Part shown: positions 26,579 through 35,345 of the stretch, piece by piece
Layout of the letters: each line of letters starts with the position of its first letter
Numbering within the stretch: the stretch's first letter is position 1
DNA from: Mycobacterium syngnathidarum
Lineage (GTDB): Bacteria; Actinomycetota; Actinomycetes; Mycobacteriales; Mycobacteriaceae
Assembly (NCBI RefSeq): GCF_001942625.1
Contig: NZ_MLCL01000062.1
Span: 310,001-374,000, forward strand
DNA: 64,000 bases
Reading direction: 5' to 3'
Translations under genes and position numbers: made by a program
Notes under the pieces: generated by a model
What the model saw: only the letters and a program-made list of their open reading frames with translations
Database searches by the model: none
Told to the model about the DNA's origin: nothing

Positions 26579-28147
26579 GTGCGAAATCTGGTGCGACGGG
26601 ACGAGGCCCGTGCGGCCGACGCCTACGCCCGCGGGCTATGGGTGTCCACCACCCTGGTCGACGCCCTGGCCGATGCGGCGCGGGACACCCCCGACCGGGC
26701 ATTGGTGATCGACGGCGGCATCACGCTGACGGCCGGCGAACTCCAGGACCGGGCAACGGCTCTGGCGCTGCAACTGACCGAGTGGATGCCGACGGGCAGC
26801 GTGGTGTCCTTCATGCTGCCCAACTGGCACGAGGCCGCGATCATCTACGTCGGCGCCACGCTGGCCGGTATGGCGGTCAACCCGATCCTGCCGTCACTGC
26901 GTGACCGGGAACTGTGCTTCATCCTCGACGATGCGCAGAGCCGGGCGATCTTCATCCCCGCCGAGTTCGGTGGTCACGATTACGCAGCGATGCTCACCCG
27001 GGTGGTCAGCCAACTGGCCACGCCGCCGGAAGTGGTGGTGCTGCGCGGCGATCCTGGCCCGCACCACGCCTTCGACTCCATGCCGGCCGCACCGGACCGC
27101 GAACTACCCACGCTGGACCCGGACGACGTCCGGATGATCATGTACACCTCGGGCACCACCGGCCGCCCCAAAGGGGTACTGCACAGCCACAACTCGATCA
27201 ACGCGCTGATCCGCCAGCTGCGCGAGCACTGGATGATCGACCCAGGCGACACCTTCCTGGTGCCTTCGCCCATCGCGCACATCGGCGGCTCCATCTACGC
27301 CTTCGAATGCCCGCTGCTGCTGGGCAGTACCGCGGTGCTGATGCAGCGCTGGAACGCCGAGGACGGCGTGGCACTGATGACCGAGCACCGGTGCACCCAC
27401 ATGGCCGGGGCCACGCCCTTCCTGGAGCAGTTGCTGGGAGCCGCCGAACGATCCGGTACCCGGTTGCCCGCTCTCAAGGTGTTCATCTGCGGTGGCGCAT
27501 CGGTACCGCCATCGTTGATCCGGCGGGCGTCGGGCTACTTCGACCGCGCCGTGGTCAGCCGGGTCTACGGCTCCACCGAGGTTCCGGTCACCACCGTCGG
27601 ATCGCTGACTCCCGGAGGCGTCGAGCACGCCGCCGAGACCGACGGGCGCCCCGGGATCGCCGAGATCCGGCTGGTGTCCGGGGAGATCCGCGCCCAGGGT
27701 CCCCAGATGCTGCTGGGCTACCTGCATCCCGAAGACGAGATCGAATCCTTCGACGAGAGCGGCTTTTTCCGCACCGGCGACCTCGGCCGGTGGGTGGACG
27801 GCGACTACCTGCAGGTGACGGGGCGGGCCAAGGACCTCATCATCAGAAACGGCGAGAACATCTCCCCCAAGGAGGTCGAAGACCTCCTTGTCGGTCAGCT
27901 CGGCATCATCGAGGCGGCCGTGGTCGGCCTGCCCGACGAGCGCACCGGGGAACGCGCCTGCGCGGTGCTGGTCACCACCGACGGCAGGCGCCCTGGCGTC
28001 ACCGACCTGGGTCGGCTCCTGGCCGAGCACCGGCTGGCCCGGTTCAAAGCCCCCGAGCGGGTGGAGATCTGGGATTCCCTGCCGAAGAACGACGCGGGCA
28101 AAGTGTTGAAGCATCAGATCCGAGCGACGCTGAAGGGGCACGACTAA
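26579..28147 (+). CDS. Acyl-CoA synthetase (AMP-binding)
   Basis: 522 residues from GTG 26579. Adenylate-forming motifs: MYTSGTTGRPKGVLHSH (A3), YGSTEVPV (A5), TGDLGRWVDGDYLQVTGRAKDLIIRNGENI (A7-A8) and PKNDAGKVLKHQIR (A10) with the catalytic lysine. It makes an acyl-adenylate and then an acyl-CoA. Six bases follow the GntR stop, and TAATG joins it to the SDR downstream. It probably activates the carboxylate that feeds the divergent acyl-CoA dehydrogenase operon. Confidence 0.93.
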   Translation: MRNLVRRDEARAADAYARGLWVSTTLVDALADAARDTPDRALVIDGGITLTAGELQDRATALALQLTEWMPTGSVVSFMLPNWHEAAIIYVGATLAGMAVNPILPSLRDRELCFILDDAQSRAIFIPAEFGGHDYAAMLTRVVSQLATPPEVVVLRGDPGPHHAFDSMPAAPDRELPTLDPDDVRMIMYTSGTTGRPKGVLHSHNSINALIRQLREHWMIDPGDTFLVPSPIAHIGGSIYAFECPLLLGSTAVLMQRWNAEDGVALMTEHRCTHMAGATPFLEQLLGAAERSGTRLPALKVFICGGASVPPSLIRRASGYFDRAVVSRVYGSTEVPVTTVGSLTPGGVEHAAETDGRPGIAEIRLVSGEIRAQGPQMLLGYLHPEDEIESFDESGFFRTGDLGRWVDGDYLQVTGRAKDLIIRNGENISPKEVEDLLVGQLGIIEAAVVGLPDERTGERACAVLVTTDGRRPGVTDLGRLLAEHRLARFKAPERVEIWDSLPKNDAGKVLKHQIRATLKGHD

Positions 28148-28920
28148 TGCAGGTTGCGATCGTCACCGGAGCCAGCAGCGGCATCGGATTCGGCTGTGCC
28201 ACCGCACTCGCCGAGGCAGGCATGGCAGTGCTCGGCACCGGCCGTGACGAAGACCGGCTCACCGAACTCGAACAGGCCGTAGGCGACCCGGAGCGCATCG
28301 CCACCGTGGCCGTCGACCTCACCGACGATGACGCCCCACAGCGCATCGTCGAAGCCGCGTTGACCCGCTGGGGCCGCATCGACTTCCTGGTCAACAATGC
28401 CGGCATCGGCAGCCCCAAACCCCTGCACGAGACCGACGACGAAACCCTCGACCGCTTCCTGGGGATCATGCTGCGGGCACCATTCCGGTTGGCCCGAGAT
28501 GTGCTGCCGCACATGTCGCCCGGATCGGCGATCATCAACGTCACCTCCACGTTCGCCGTCGTCGGCGGATTGCGCGGCGGCGCGTACTCGGCGGCCAAGG
28601 GCGGTCTGACGGCGCTGACCACCCACATCGCCTGCCAGTACGGTGCGCAGGGCATCCGGTGCAACGCGGTCGCACCCGGTGTCACCGTCACCCCTATGGT
28701 CGAGCAGCGACTGAACGATCCCGGCTTCCGCAAGATGCAGACCGAGATGACACCGCACACCCGGCTGGGCCGGATCGAGGACATCGCCGCCACCGTGGCC
28801 TTCCTGTGCTCGGAGGGCGGCAGCTTCATCAACGGGCAGACCATCGTCGTCGACGGCGGCTGGAGCTCGACGAAGTACCTGTCCGAATTCGCGCTGAAGT
28901 CGGAATGGACTGCCCCATGA
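28147..28920 (+). CDS. SDR oxidoreductase
   Basis: 257 residues. TGASSGIG, NNAGIGSP, Ser in VTSTFA and YSAAK are all present, and the C-terminus has INGQTIVVDGG. A classical SDR probably acting as 3-hydroxyacyl-CoA or alcohol dehydrogenase. The start lies in TAATG with the previous stop, and ATGA joins it to the next ligase, so translation is coupled throughout this operon. Confidence 0.92.
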   Translation: MQVAIVTGASSGIGFGCATALAEAGMAVLGTGRDEDRLTELEQAVGDPERIATVAVDLTDDDAPQRIVEAALTRWGRIDFLVNNAGIGSPKPLHETDDETLDRFLGIMLRAPFRLARDVLPHMSPGSAIINVTSTFAVVGGLRGGAYSAAKGGLTALTTHIACQYGAQGIRCNAVAPGVTVTPMVEQRLNDPGFRKMQTEMTPHTRLGRIEDIAATVAFLCSEGGSFINGQTIVVDGGWSSTKYLSEFALKSEWTAP

Positions 28921-30395
28921 ATATTTTCGCGGTGCTCGATCAGGCCGCGGCCCGGTTCGGCGATCGGGGCGCGGTGTTCCTGGGCGAGCGTCAACTGCAC
29001 ACCTGGGCGGAGTTGCGCGACCGCGTGTTGAGGCTCGCCACCTCGTTGAAGTCGCTCGGTGATCGCGGCACGCGCGTCGCCGTCGCCAGCGAGAACCGGC
29101 CCGAGATCGTCGAGCTGATGTTCGCCATCTGGGCCGCCGAATGCGTGTTCGTGCCGATCAACTACAAATTGCATCCCCGTGAGATGGCCGACATCCTGGC
29201 CGATTCCGGTGCGGCCCAGGTCTTCGCGTCGGCCAAGATCGCCGACGACCTTGCCGCCACCACCGACGTGCCCGTCGAGACCATTGGCGGCCAGGCCTAC
29301 TCCGGCAGGTTCGGCTCCGAACCGGCCGACCCGCCGACCACCGATCCAGGCGCCCTGGCCTGGCTGTTCTACACCAGCGGCACCACCGGAAAATCCAAGG
29401 GCGCCATGCTGTCCCACCGCAATCTGATGGCGATGACGGTGGCGCACCTGGCCGATTTCGATGACCCGGACGAGCACTGCAGCCTGATCCACGGCGCCCC
29501 GATGTCCCACGGCTCCGGTCTGTACATCCCGCCCTACGTGCTGCGCGGCGCCCGCCAGGTGGTGCCCGAGTCCACTGCGTTCGAACCCGACGAATTCCTG
29601 GACCTGTGCGGCCACCATCCCGGCAGCAGCGCCTTCTTGGCGCCGACCATGGTGCAGCGCCTGATCCAGACCGGCAGGCCCCGCCCCGAGAACCTGAAAA
29701 CGGTGGTCTACGGCGGCGGGCCGATGTACGTCGACAGCCTCAAGAAGTCGCTGGCCGCCTACGGCCCGATCTTCGTGCAGCTCTACGGGCAGGGCGAGGC
29801 CCCGATGACGATCACCGGCCTGCGCCGCGCCGACCACGTCGGCGCTGACGACGCGACACTGGGCTCGGTCGGGTACCCCCGCTCGGGCGTCGAGGTGGCC
29901 GTGCTGAACGACAACGGCACGCAAGCCGCCGTCGGGGAGATCGGCGAGATCGTCTGCCGCGGCGACGTCGTCATGTCGGGCTACTGGAACAACCCGACCG
30001 CCACCGCCGCCACGCTTAAGGACGGCTGGCTGCACACCGGGGACATGGGCTCTTTCGACGCACGCGGCTACCTCACCCTGCGCGACCGGTCCAAGGACGT
30101 AGTGATCAGCGGGGGCAGCAACATCTACCCCCGCGAGGTGGAGGAAGCACTGCTCGAACACCCCGACGTCGTGGAGGCGGGCGTGGTGGGCGCACCCGAT
30201 GCGGACTGGGGCGAGGTCGTGGTGGCGTTCGTGGTCGGCGAGGTGTCCCCCGCTGACCTCGATGCGCATCTGCTGGAACGCATCGCTCGATTCAAGCGGC
30301 CCAAACGGTACGAATTCATCGATGCGCTGCCCAAGAACAGCTACGGCAAGGTGCTCAAACGCGAACTGCGGGAGCGGTTGTCGCCTCAGAGTTGA
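28917..30395 (+). CDS. Acyl-CoA synthetase (AMP-binding), second copy
   Basis: 492 residues from ATG 28917. Motifs are FYTSGTTGKSKGAMLSH (A3), YGQGEAPM (A5), TGDMGSFDARGYLTLRDRSKDVVISGGSNIYP (A7-A8) and PKNSYGKVLKRELRE (A10 lysine). It is shorter and distinct from the ligase at 26579, so the operon holds two CoA ligases, perhaps for successive acids in the route. Last gene of the operon. About 155 bases without a recognisable feature separate it from the nuclease gene. Confidence 0.93.
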   Translation: MNIFAVLDQAAARFGDRGAVFLGERQLHTWAELRDRVLRLATSLKSLGDRGTRVAVASENRPEIVELMFAIWAAECVFVPINYKLHPREMADILADSGAAQVFASAKIADDLAATTDVPVETIGGQAYSGRFGSEPADPPTTDPGALAWLFYTSGTTGKSKGAMLSHRNLMAMTVAHLADFDDPDEHCSLIHGAPMSHGSGLYIPPYVLRGARQVVPESTAFEPDEFLDLCGHHPGSSAFLAPTMVQRLIQTGRPRPENLKTVVYGGGPMYVDSLKKSLAAYGPIFVQLYGQGEAPMTITGLRRADHVGADDATLGSVGYPRSGVEVAVLNDNGTQAAVGEIGEIVCRGDVVMSGYWNNPTATAATLKDGWLHTGDMGSFDARGYLTLRDRSKDVVISGGSNIYPREVEEALLEHPDVVEAGVVGAPDADWGEVVVAFVVGEVSPADLDAHLLERIARFKRPKRYEFIDALPKNSYGKVLKRELRERLSPQS

Positions 30396-30550
30396 TTGCG
30401 GACCCAGGTCAGTCTGAGTGCACCCGTGATTAGCCGCCTCCATCACAGCGTTAAGCAGGTTGACGTTCCTACTGACGCCGCCACATCAACCGAGTCTGCG
30501 TCGCTGCGTCGGACCGTAGCGCCGGACGTTCAACGTGATTCACTAAAGCC

Positions 30551-32320
30551 GTGACTGTCTGCGCCGCGAAAGGTTGCGACAACGCGGCCGCGTTCTCGAC
30601 CAGAACCCGCCCAGCGTGGTGCGATGACCACATCACGCAGATACTCGCCGACGGTGGCCTGATCCCAATGGAGCCGTTCACAAAGCGGGCAAGCTACCGC
30701 CTGACGAAGTGCCTCACGTGTGGTTGCGAAGCACACTACCGATTTGACTACGTGCTCGATAGGAACGCCGCGGGTGAGCCGGTGTGCCGTGCTTGTTTCT
30801 GGCGCAAGTGGGCGGCGAAGCAGAGGATGCTGGCGTTCATCGCTTCAACTCCCGTCGATCTGGACGACGTACGTGCACATGCCGAACGGAATGGGTTGGA
30901 CTATCTCGGTCCGCTCACGGATCCGTCGCTGGCGGAGGATCCGCATCGCACCCGGTGTCGTCGCTGCGGCAAGATCAGCGCCGAGCGGGTCGGCGATATC
31001 GGTTGGGGTTGTTCATGCCGGGCGAACCCGAAGCGGCAAACGGAAGCGGCTCCGGTCGGGACGCGAAAGGCTCAGAATCTCTTGAGGGAGTCAGGCCATG
31101 CGGCGTTGGAATGGTGGGACCACAGCTTGAATCCCGCCGCGCTGTGGGACACAGCGAAGCTGCGCTCCCCGAAGCGGGCGGTCTGGCGTTGCCCGAAGTG
31201 CGGAACCCGTTTCACAGAGGTGATCCGGGAAATGACGAGCTGGTTGTCCTCGAGGTCATGCCCGACGTGTAGAGCCGCCGAGCAGGAGTCCCGCTACCGG
31301 CTCAGTCAGGAGCGAAGTCGAAAGACCGTCGCAGACGTGCCGGAGCTGGTTGCACGTTGGATTGACGCCACGCCGCCTCAGATGGTTCCGCTCCTCGATG
31401 GCGGTTACTACGAGTTCCACTGCGAGAACGGACACCGTTCAACCCGTCGACCGGAAAGCTATCTGGACAGGGGGTGCAGCTATTGCATCGCCGCCGAGAC
31501 TAGGAAGGCGAACAAGGCAGCCGCACAGAAGAACCCGGGCGGATCGCGGTTGAGTCCTGAGATCAGTCTCCAGTGGCATCCCACTCGGAATGGAAAGTTG
31601 AAGCTCGCACAGATCTCGCCGGAGTCACGCCGCATGACATGGTGGCGGGATCCGCGCTGCGGCCATGAGTGGCAAGCGACACCTCGGGAACGGGACAAGT
31701 ACCAGCGTCTCCGTTGTCCCGAATGCGAAACGGTCCTCGATTCTTTGGGCTACCTGTATCCGGAGCTTGCTGCGGAGTGGGCTCCAGAAAACAGCACCAC
31801 GCCCTGGCATGTGCGCCCAACTGCTTCAACATGGGCAGTGCAGCCCACGTGGATATGCCCCAGAAATCCGAAGCATCGCTGGCAGGCTTCCCCTGCATCC
31901 CGCGTGCGCGGATCGACCTGTCCCGACTGCCAAGAGGTCGGCAAGTCGAAAGTCGAACTCGCTCATATGAATCAAGCGCAGAGAGTATTCGGAAATGCTC
32001 TTTCGGGCCATCGCGTGTCCTCGGAGCATTTCAGTAGGCGCGGAGCCTGGACCGTCGATATCCTTGTGGAGCGCGACTCTGGCCAACGCCTAGCGATTGA
32101 GTACGACGGAGCGTTCTGGCATGCCGACAAGGTCGACCTTGATCGGGAGAAGAGCCTCGACCTGTTGGCAGCAGGCTTTACAGTCGTTCGGCTGCGCGAA
32201 AACCCTTTGGATTCATTAGCCATTCGTCATCCGCGCTACTTCGAGGTCTTCGTTTACTCTCACGCTCCCGATGCCGAAGGTGCCATCGATAGTGTTAAGG
32301 AACTTGTCGACGGCGCTTGA
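30551..32320 (+). CDS. Zinc-ribbon-repeat protein with C-terminal endonuclease-like domain
   Basis: 589 residues from GTG 30551. About seven Cys/His knuckles run through residues 4-470, among them CLTCG...CRAC, CRRCG...CSC, CPKCG...CPTC, CENGH...CSYC, CGHEW...CPEC and CPRNPKH...CPDC. The later ones resemble treble-clef DUF4379 repeats. The C-terminus (about 480-589) looks like a Vsr-type PD-(D/E)xK nuclease: WTVDILVE, then AIEYDGAFWHADK and GFTVVRLREN. DUF4379 repeats fused to such nucleases are known and suspected to act in defence or as mobile nucleases. It stands alone between metabolic operons, with less GC-rich DNA towards its 3' end than its neighbours, so acquisition by transfer is likely. 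Confidence 0.8.
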   Translation: MTVCAAKGCDNAAAFSTRTRPAWCDDHITQILADGGLIPMEPFTKRASYRLTKCLTCGCEAHYRFDYVLDRNAAGEPVCRACFWRKWAAKQRMLAFIASTPVDLDDVRAHAERNGLDYLGPLTDPSLAEDPHRTRCRRCGKISAERVGDIGWGCSCRANPKRQTEAAPVGTRKAQNLLRESGHAALEWWDHSLNPAALWDTAKLRSPKRAVWRCPKCGTRFTEVIREMTSWLSSRSCPTCRAAEQESRYRLSQERSRKTVADVPELVARWIDATPPQMVPLLDGGYYEFHCENGHRSTRRPESYLDRGCSYCIAAETRKANKAAAQKNPGGSRLSPEISLQWHPTRNGKLKLAQISPESRRMTWWRDPRCGHEWQATPRERDKYQRLRCPECETVLDSLGYLYPELAAEWAPENSTTPWHVRPTASTWAVQPTWICPRNPKHRWQASPASRVRGSTCPDCQEVGKSKVELAHMNQAQRVFGNALSGHRVSSEHFSRRGAWTVDILVERDSGQRLAIEYDGAFWHADKVDLDREKSLDLLAAGFTVVRLRENPLDSLAIRHPRYFEVFVYSHAPDAEGAIDSVKELVDGA

Positions 32321-32619
32321 TCAAGGATCGGCAAGGTTGTCCACGGACGGCTCAACGATGCTGCTGCCGATAACTCCCGACTATGTCGCGAACCGCGACA
32401 GCTGTAGCTGTTGAGCCACCATCATGGTCGAAACTGAGTACTTCCGCAGTTGCGAGCAGAGCCAAACCGGCCGGGCACTACGGAACAACTCGCGCTGCTG
32501 CATCTTGAACAACGCGAAAGGTGGATCACCGGGCTACGCGGGTAAACCGTTCTGCGCACGGGCAACCGGGAGCCGACATGACGTCGCTAGTCCGCCCGGA
32601 AGTTCCCGATCATCCTCCC
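32321..32619. other. Gap with no recognisable gene
   Basis: This stretch after the nuclease gene is poorer in codon-like GC pattern than its neighbours. It contains only short unconvincing frames and the near-palindromic AGCTGTAGCT (32400-32409). No RNA, terminator or repeat was recognised. It may be the trailing part of the segment that brought in the nuclease. Confidence 0.4.
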
Positions 32620-33693
32620 TCACCACATCAGCCCGCGGATCAGCGCGGTCGGCGGAATATCCTCGGCGGCAACCAATCCCGCCGGAGCATCACACACCCA
32701 GTCAATCGCGTTGACCACCCGCGCCGCGGTCGACAGACATCCGGCGTCGGTCACATCAAGTGCCGGATGCGACAATTCGGTGCTCACCTCGATGCGCGGC
32801 TCGCCCTCCACGATCACCTTGTGCACGCCGGACTGACCGTCAGGCGGATACTCCCAGTCCGGCGCCGCCGCCGGGGTGAGCCGGGTGGTGTGCTCGACAG
32901 TGATGACCGGAACGCCGCCGCGCAGGCCTTCGGCGGCGAACCGCACCCCGGCCAGTTGCCCTGGTTCGACGGTCATCATCGTGCACTCGATGCGTTCGGT
33001 GGCGTACCACGGCTCGAACCGCTGGACGACATCATCGAGTTCCACGCCAAGATGATGGGCCAGATTGCGCACCAATCCGCCGAACATCGCCGTGATCACG
33101 CCCGGCTGGAAGGCCATCGGCAGCTCGTCGTCCGGAGTGGTGCCGAAACCCATGGCGGTGCCGGTGTATTCGTAGTCGTCGTAGTTGCCGTAGTCGAAGA
33201 TCTCCTTGACGGTCACCGACTCGGCGCGCGCGACCAGGCTGAGCGCTGCGTACACCGCGGTGTCCCCCGAGTATCCGGGGTCGATGCCATTGACGTATAG
33301 CGAGGAGTTCCCGGCCGAACACGCCTCCGCAAGCGGCACCCGCAACCAGTCGTCGGCCTGGCGCGGTGTCACCAGCCACACCATGGAGGTTCCGACGACA
33401 TTGATCCCAGCGGCCAGGAACCGCGACATCTGCTCGATCGCCTCCATCGGCCGGGTCTCACCCAACGCCGTGTAGACCACGCAATCCGGCCCGAGGGCGA
33501 TGAGCGCGTCGATGTCGTCGGTCGCGACGACACCGGTCGGCTCGCCGATTCCACACAGCTCGGCGGCGTCACGGCCGATCTTGTCCGCGCCGGAGGCATG
33601 AACACCCACCAGCTTGAGGTCCGGCCTGCCGATGATCGCCGCCAGCGAATGCCTACCAACGTTGCCGGTGGAGAATTGGACCACTCTGCGCAT
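32620..33693 (-). CDS. NAD(P)-binding dehydrogenase-like protein (DapB-like fold)
   Basis: 357 residues from ATG 33693. N-terminal Rossmann region MRRVVQFSTGNVGRHSLAAI, then VGVHASGADKIGRDAAELCG and CVVYTALGE. This is the actinobacterial family often labelled dihydrodipicolinate reductase-like or NAD(P)H-dependent amine dehydrogenase. No substrate is certain. It lies 16 bases after the SDR stop and is co-transcribed with it. A truncated paralogue of it occurs at 40942, and VDALLALQPD there matches IDALIALGPD here. So the cluster once had two copies. Confidence 0.88.
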   Translation of the reverse strand: MRRVVQFSTGNVGRHSLAAIIGRPDLKLVGVHASGADKIGRDAAELCGIGEPTGVVATDDIDALIALGPDCVVYTALGETRPMEAIEQMSRFLAAGINVVGTSMVWLVTPRQADDWLRVPLAEACSAGNSSLYVNGIDPGYSGDTAVYAALSLVARAESVTVKEIFDYGNYDDYEYTGTAMGFGTTPDDELPMAFQPGVITAMFGGLVRNLAHHLGVELDDVVQRFEPWYATERIECTMMTVEPGQLAGVRFAAEGLRGGVPVITVEHTTRLTPAAAPDWEYPPDGQSGVHKVIVEGEPRIEVSTELSHPALDVTDAGCLSTAARVVNAIDWVCDAPAGLVAAEDIPPTALIRGLMW

Positions 33694-33709
33694 CGTCAAC
33701 TGTTCCTGC

Positions 33710-34498
33710 TCAGTAGTCGGGAATCGGCAACGGCGAGTTGTTCGAGTCGATACCGCCGTCGACGTGGAAGATCGCGTTCGTTGCGTAGCAATCGCGCGTA
33801 GACAGATACACGCACAACCTTCCGAGGTCCTCCACATCGCCGAGGCGATGCAACGGCGTCGCCTCCTTCATCTTCTCCAACGACCCAGGTAACAAGTCAA
33901 GGCTTCCTTGTAAACCATCGGTCGCGAACGACCCGAGCGCGATGGCGTTCACCCGGATCTTGGGCGCCAACTCCTGCGCCATCGCGCGGGTGAGCGCCTC
34001 AAGAGCCCCCTTGGCCGTGCAGTAGGCGGTCAACGCACGGATGCCGAACCGGGCCGACCCCGAAGAGATGTTGACGATCGAGCCGTGACCGGCCGCGATC
34101 ATGTGTGCTGCGACAAGTTGACTCATGATGAAAGCCGAAGTGACACACCAATCGAAGGTGTGCCTGAAGTCCTCGTCGGTGATGTCGAGAAACCCCGCGT
34201 ATGTGGAGCCGCCGACGTTGTTGATCAGGATGTCGATGCGGCCGAACTGTTCCATGGCCGTACCCACCACTCGTTCTCCGTCGGGTCGGCTCATCGCGTC
34301 AGCGACCACCGCCAAACCCTTGCCACCGGCGGCTTCGATGCCGGCGATGGTCGCGACGATGTCGGATTCCGTTCTCGCCGTGCCGACTACGGTGGCACCC
34401 GCCTCCGCCAGTACTCGTGCGATGCCTTGCCCGACACCCTTTCCGGCGCCGGTCACGATCGCGACCTGACCGTCCAGGCCGAACTGCTCCATTGCCAT
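33710..34498 (-). CDS. SDR oxidoreductase
   Basis: 262 residues from ATG 34498, behind GAAGGGGG. TGAGKGVGQG at the N-terminus, NNVGG, Ser in NISSGSA, YCTAK, and HVDGGIDSNNSP near the end. A classical SDR, first gene of a leftward pair that diverges from the membrane protein at 34558. The intervening 59 bases contain the TetR-like palindrome, so both directions are probably controlled together. Likely an alcohol/ketone dehydrogenase in the pathway that the P450 and membrane complex serve. Confidence 0.9.
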   Translation of the reverse strand: MAMEQFGLDGQVAIVTGAGKGVGQGIARVLAEAGATVVGTARTESDIVATIAGIEAAGGKGLAVVADAMSRPDGERVVGTAMEQFGRIDILINNVGGSTYAGFLDITDEDFRHTFDWCVTSAFIMSQLVAAHMIAAGHGSIVNISSGSARFGIRALTAYCTAKGALEALTRAMAQELAPKIRVNAIALGSFATDGLQGSLDLLPGSLEKMKEATPLHRLGDVEDLGRLCVYLSTRDCYATNAIFHVDGGIDSNNSPLPIPDY

Positions 34499-34521
34499 GC
34501 GCTACCCCCTTCAGCAGCCGA

Positions 34522-34551
34522 TTGACTGCCCAGGTTGATTGACTATAGTCA
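34522..34551 (+). promoter_or_regulatory. Promoter with overlapping palindromic operator; likely leaderless
   Basis: TTGACT (34522-34527), 16 bases, then TATAGT (34544-34549) form a -35/-10 pair. The predicted start of transcription falls at or within two bases of the ATG at 34558, which has no ribosome site, so a leaderless mRNA is expected. The perfect palindrome TGACTATAGTCA (34540-34551) covers the -10, suggesting repression by the TetR protein encoded downstream. Confidence 0.6.
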
Positions 34552-34557
34552 GTCTTC

Positions 34558-35289
34558 ATGAACTTGCCAACGTTCAATCTGAAGCGTGGCGACAGCGGGG
34601 ACGACGTGGCGCGCCCCTCGGCCAGCGGGCTCGACGAGCACCTGGATGCCTCGCTGCGCGCACAGCGCCAGGCCGACAAATGGCTCATCTCCGGCAGCCT
34701 GCTCATCGGCACCGCGGCCCTCGGCATCTTCGGCCTGCCCCTGTTCCTCAGGGGGGTCTGGTTACTTCGCAAGGCTCAGCGCGACGGGCTGTCCGTCCGG
34801 CCGATGCTGGTCACGCTGATCGGCTATCTGGTCATCATCGACGCCGCGATCAACACCGTCGGTTGGGCGCTCGACGTCGCCGCCAACCACACCATCCTGG
34901 CCCGAATCCTGTTGAACGGCTGGGGTGCAATGTTCGACGCCGGATACTTCTGGCACTACAACGAGCTATGGATCGGCGGGGCCGCCGGACCCGGCGAAAA
35001 GGCGATGGAAGTCGGCATGATCCTCACCGTCTTCACCATGCGGATCGCCGCGGGCATCGGCTTCCTCCAGATGAAGCGGTGGGGCCACCAATGGATGATC
35101 ATCACCTGCTGGATGGGGATCGTCATCTGGTGTCTCTACGTGTTCAACATGACGATGTTCGCCGATGTCCGCTTCGCCGGCGTCGTGCTGCCGGTGGTCG
35201 GGTGGTGGCTCTACGACATCTTCTACATCACCCCCTTCCTCGCGATCCCGTACCTGCATTCGGTCAATCGTGAGATCTTTTCCGACTAG
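34558..35289 (+). CDS. Polytopic membrane protein, paralogue A1, unknown family
   Basis: 243 residues with a charged cytoplasmic N-terminus of about 45, then five or six hydrophobic segments. The core is unusually rich in Trp, Tyr, His and acidic residues inside or beside the membrane: [14 protein letters not shown] (about 123-136), RWGHQW (about 177-182), [13 protein letters not shown] and [13 protein letters not shown] at the C-terminus. It is about three quarters identical by eye to the protein at 38573. The pattern of buried D, H and E suggests a metal or haem site, but I recognise no known enzyme family. Probably translated from a leaderless mRNA. Confidence 0.85.
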   Translation: MNLPTFNLKRGDSGDDVARPSASGLDEHLDASLRAQRQADKWLISGSLLIGTAALGIFGLPLFLRGVWLLRKAQRDGLSVRPMLVTLIGYLVIIDAAINTVGWALDVAANHTILARILLNGWGAMFDAGYFWHYNELWIGGAAGPGEKAMEVGMILTVFTMRIAAGIGFLQMKRWGHQWMIITCWMGIVIWCLYVFNMTMFADVRFAGVVLPVVGWWLYDIFYITPFLAIPYLHSVNREIFSD

Positions 35290-35307
35290 CCCAACGACTT
35301 CACTCAT

Positions 35308-35319
35308 TGACTGCAATCA
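35308..35319. promoter_or_regulatory. Second TetR-type operator
   Basis: TGACTGCAATCA matches the palindrome at 34540-34551 (TGACTATAGTCA) except at three central positions. It is followed by further GTCA repeats (35320-35327). It lies 27 bases before the tetR start, as expected for autoregulation. Confidence 0.5.
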
Positions 35320-35345
35320 GTCAGTCAGCTAGAAATGAGCGGAAC

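Noticed and set aside
28044..30446. 800-codon open frame on the minus strand opposite two metabolic genes
   Set aside because: It is the antisense shadow of the SDR and CoA ligase genes, which show full family motifs on the plus strand. Long antisense frames are expected at this GC content.
30396..30550. Promoter or small RNA ahead of the nuclease gene
   Set aside because: No convincing -35/-10 pair or hairpin could be identified by eye.
30551..32320. Transposase reading of the zinc-ribbon protein
   Set aside because: No DDE or serine-recombinase motif and no terminal inverted repeats were seen around it. The C-terminal WTVDILVE/IEYDG motifs fit a nuclease better.
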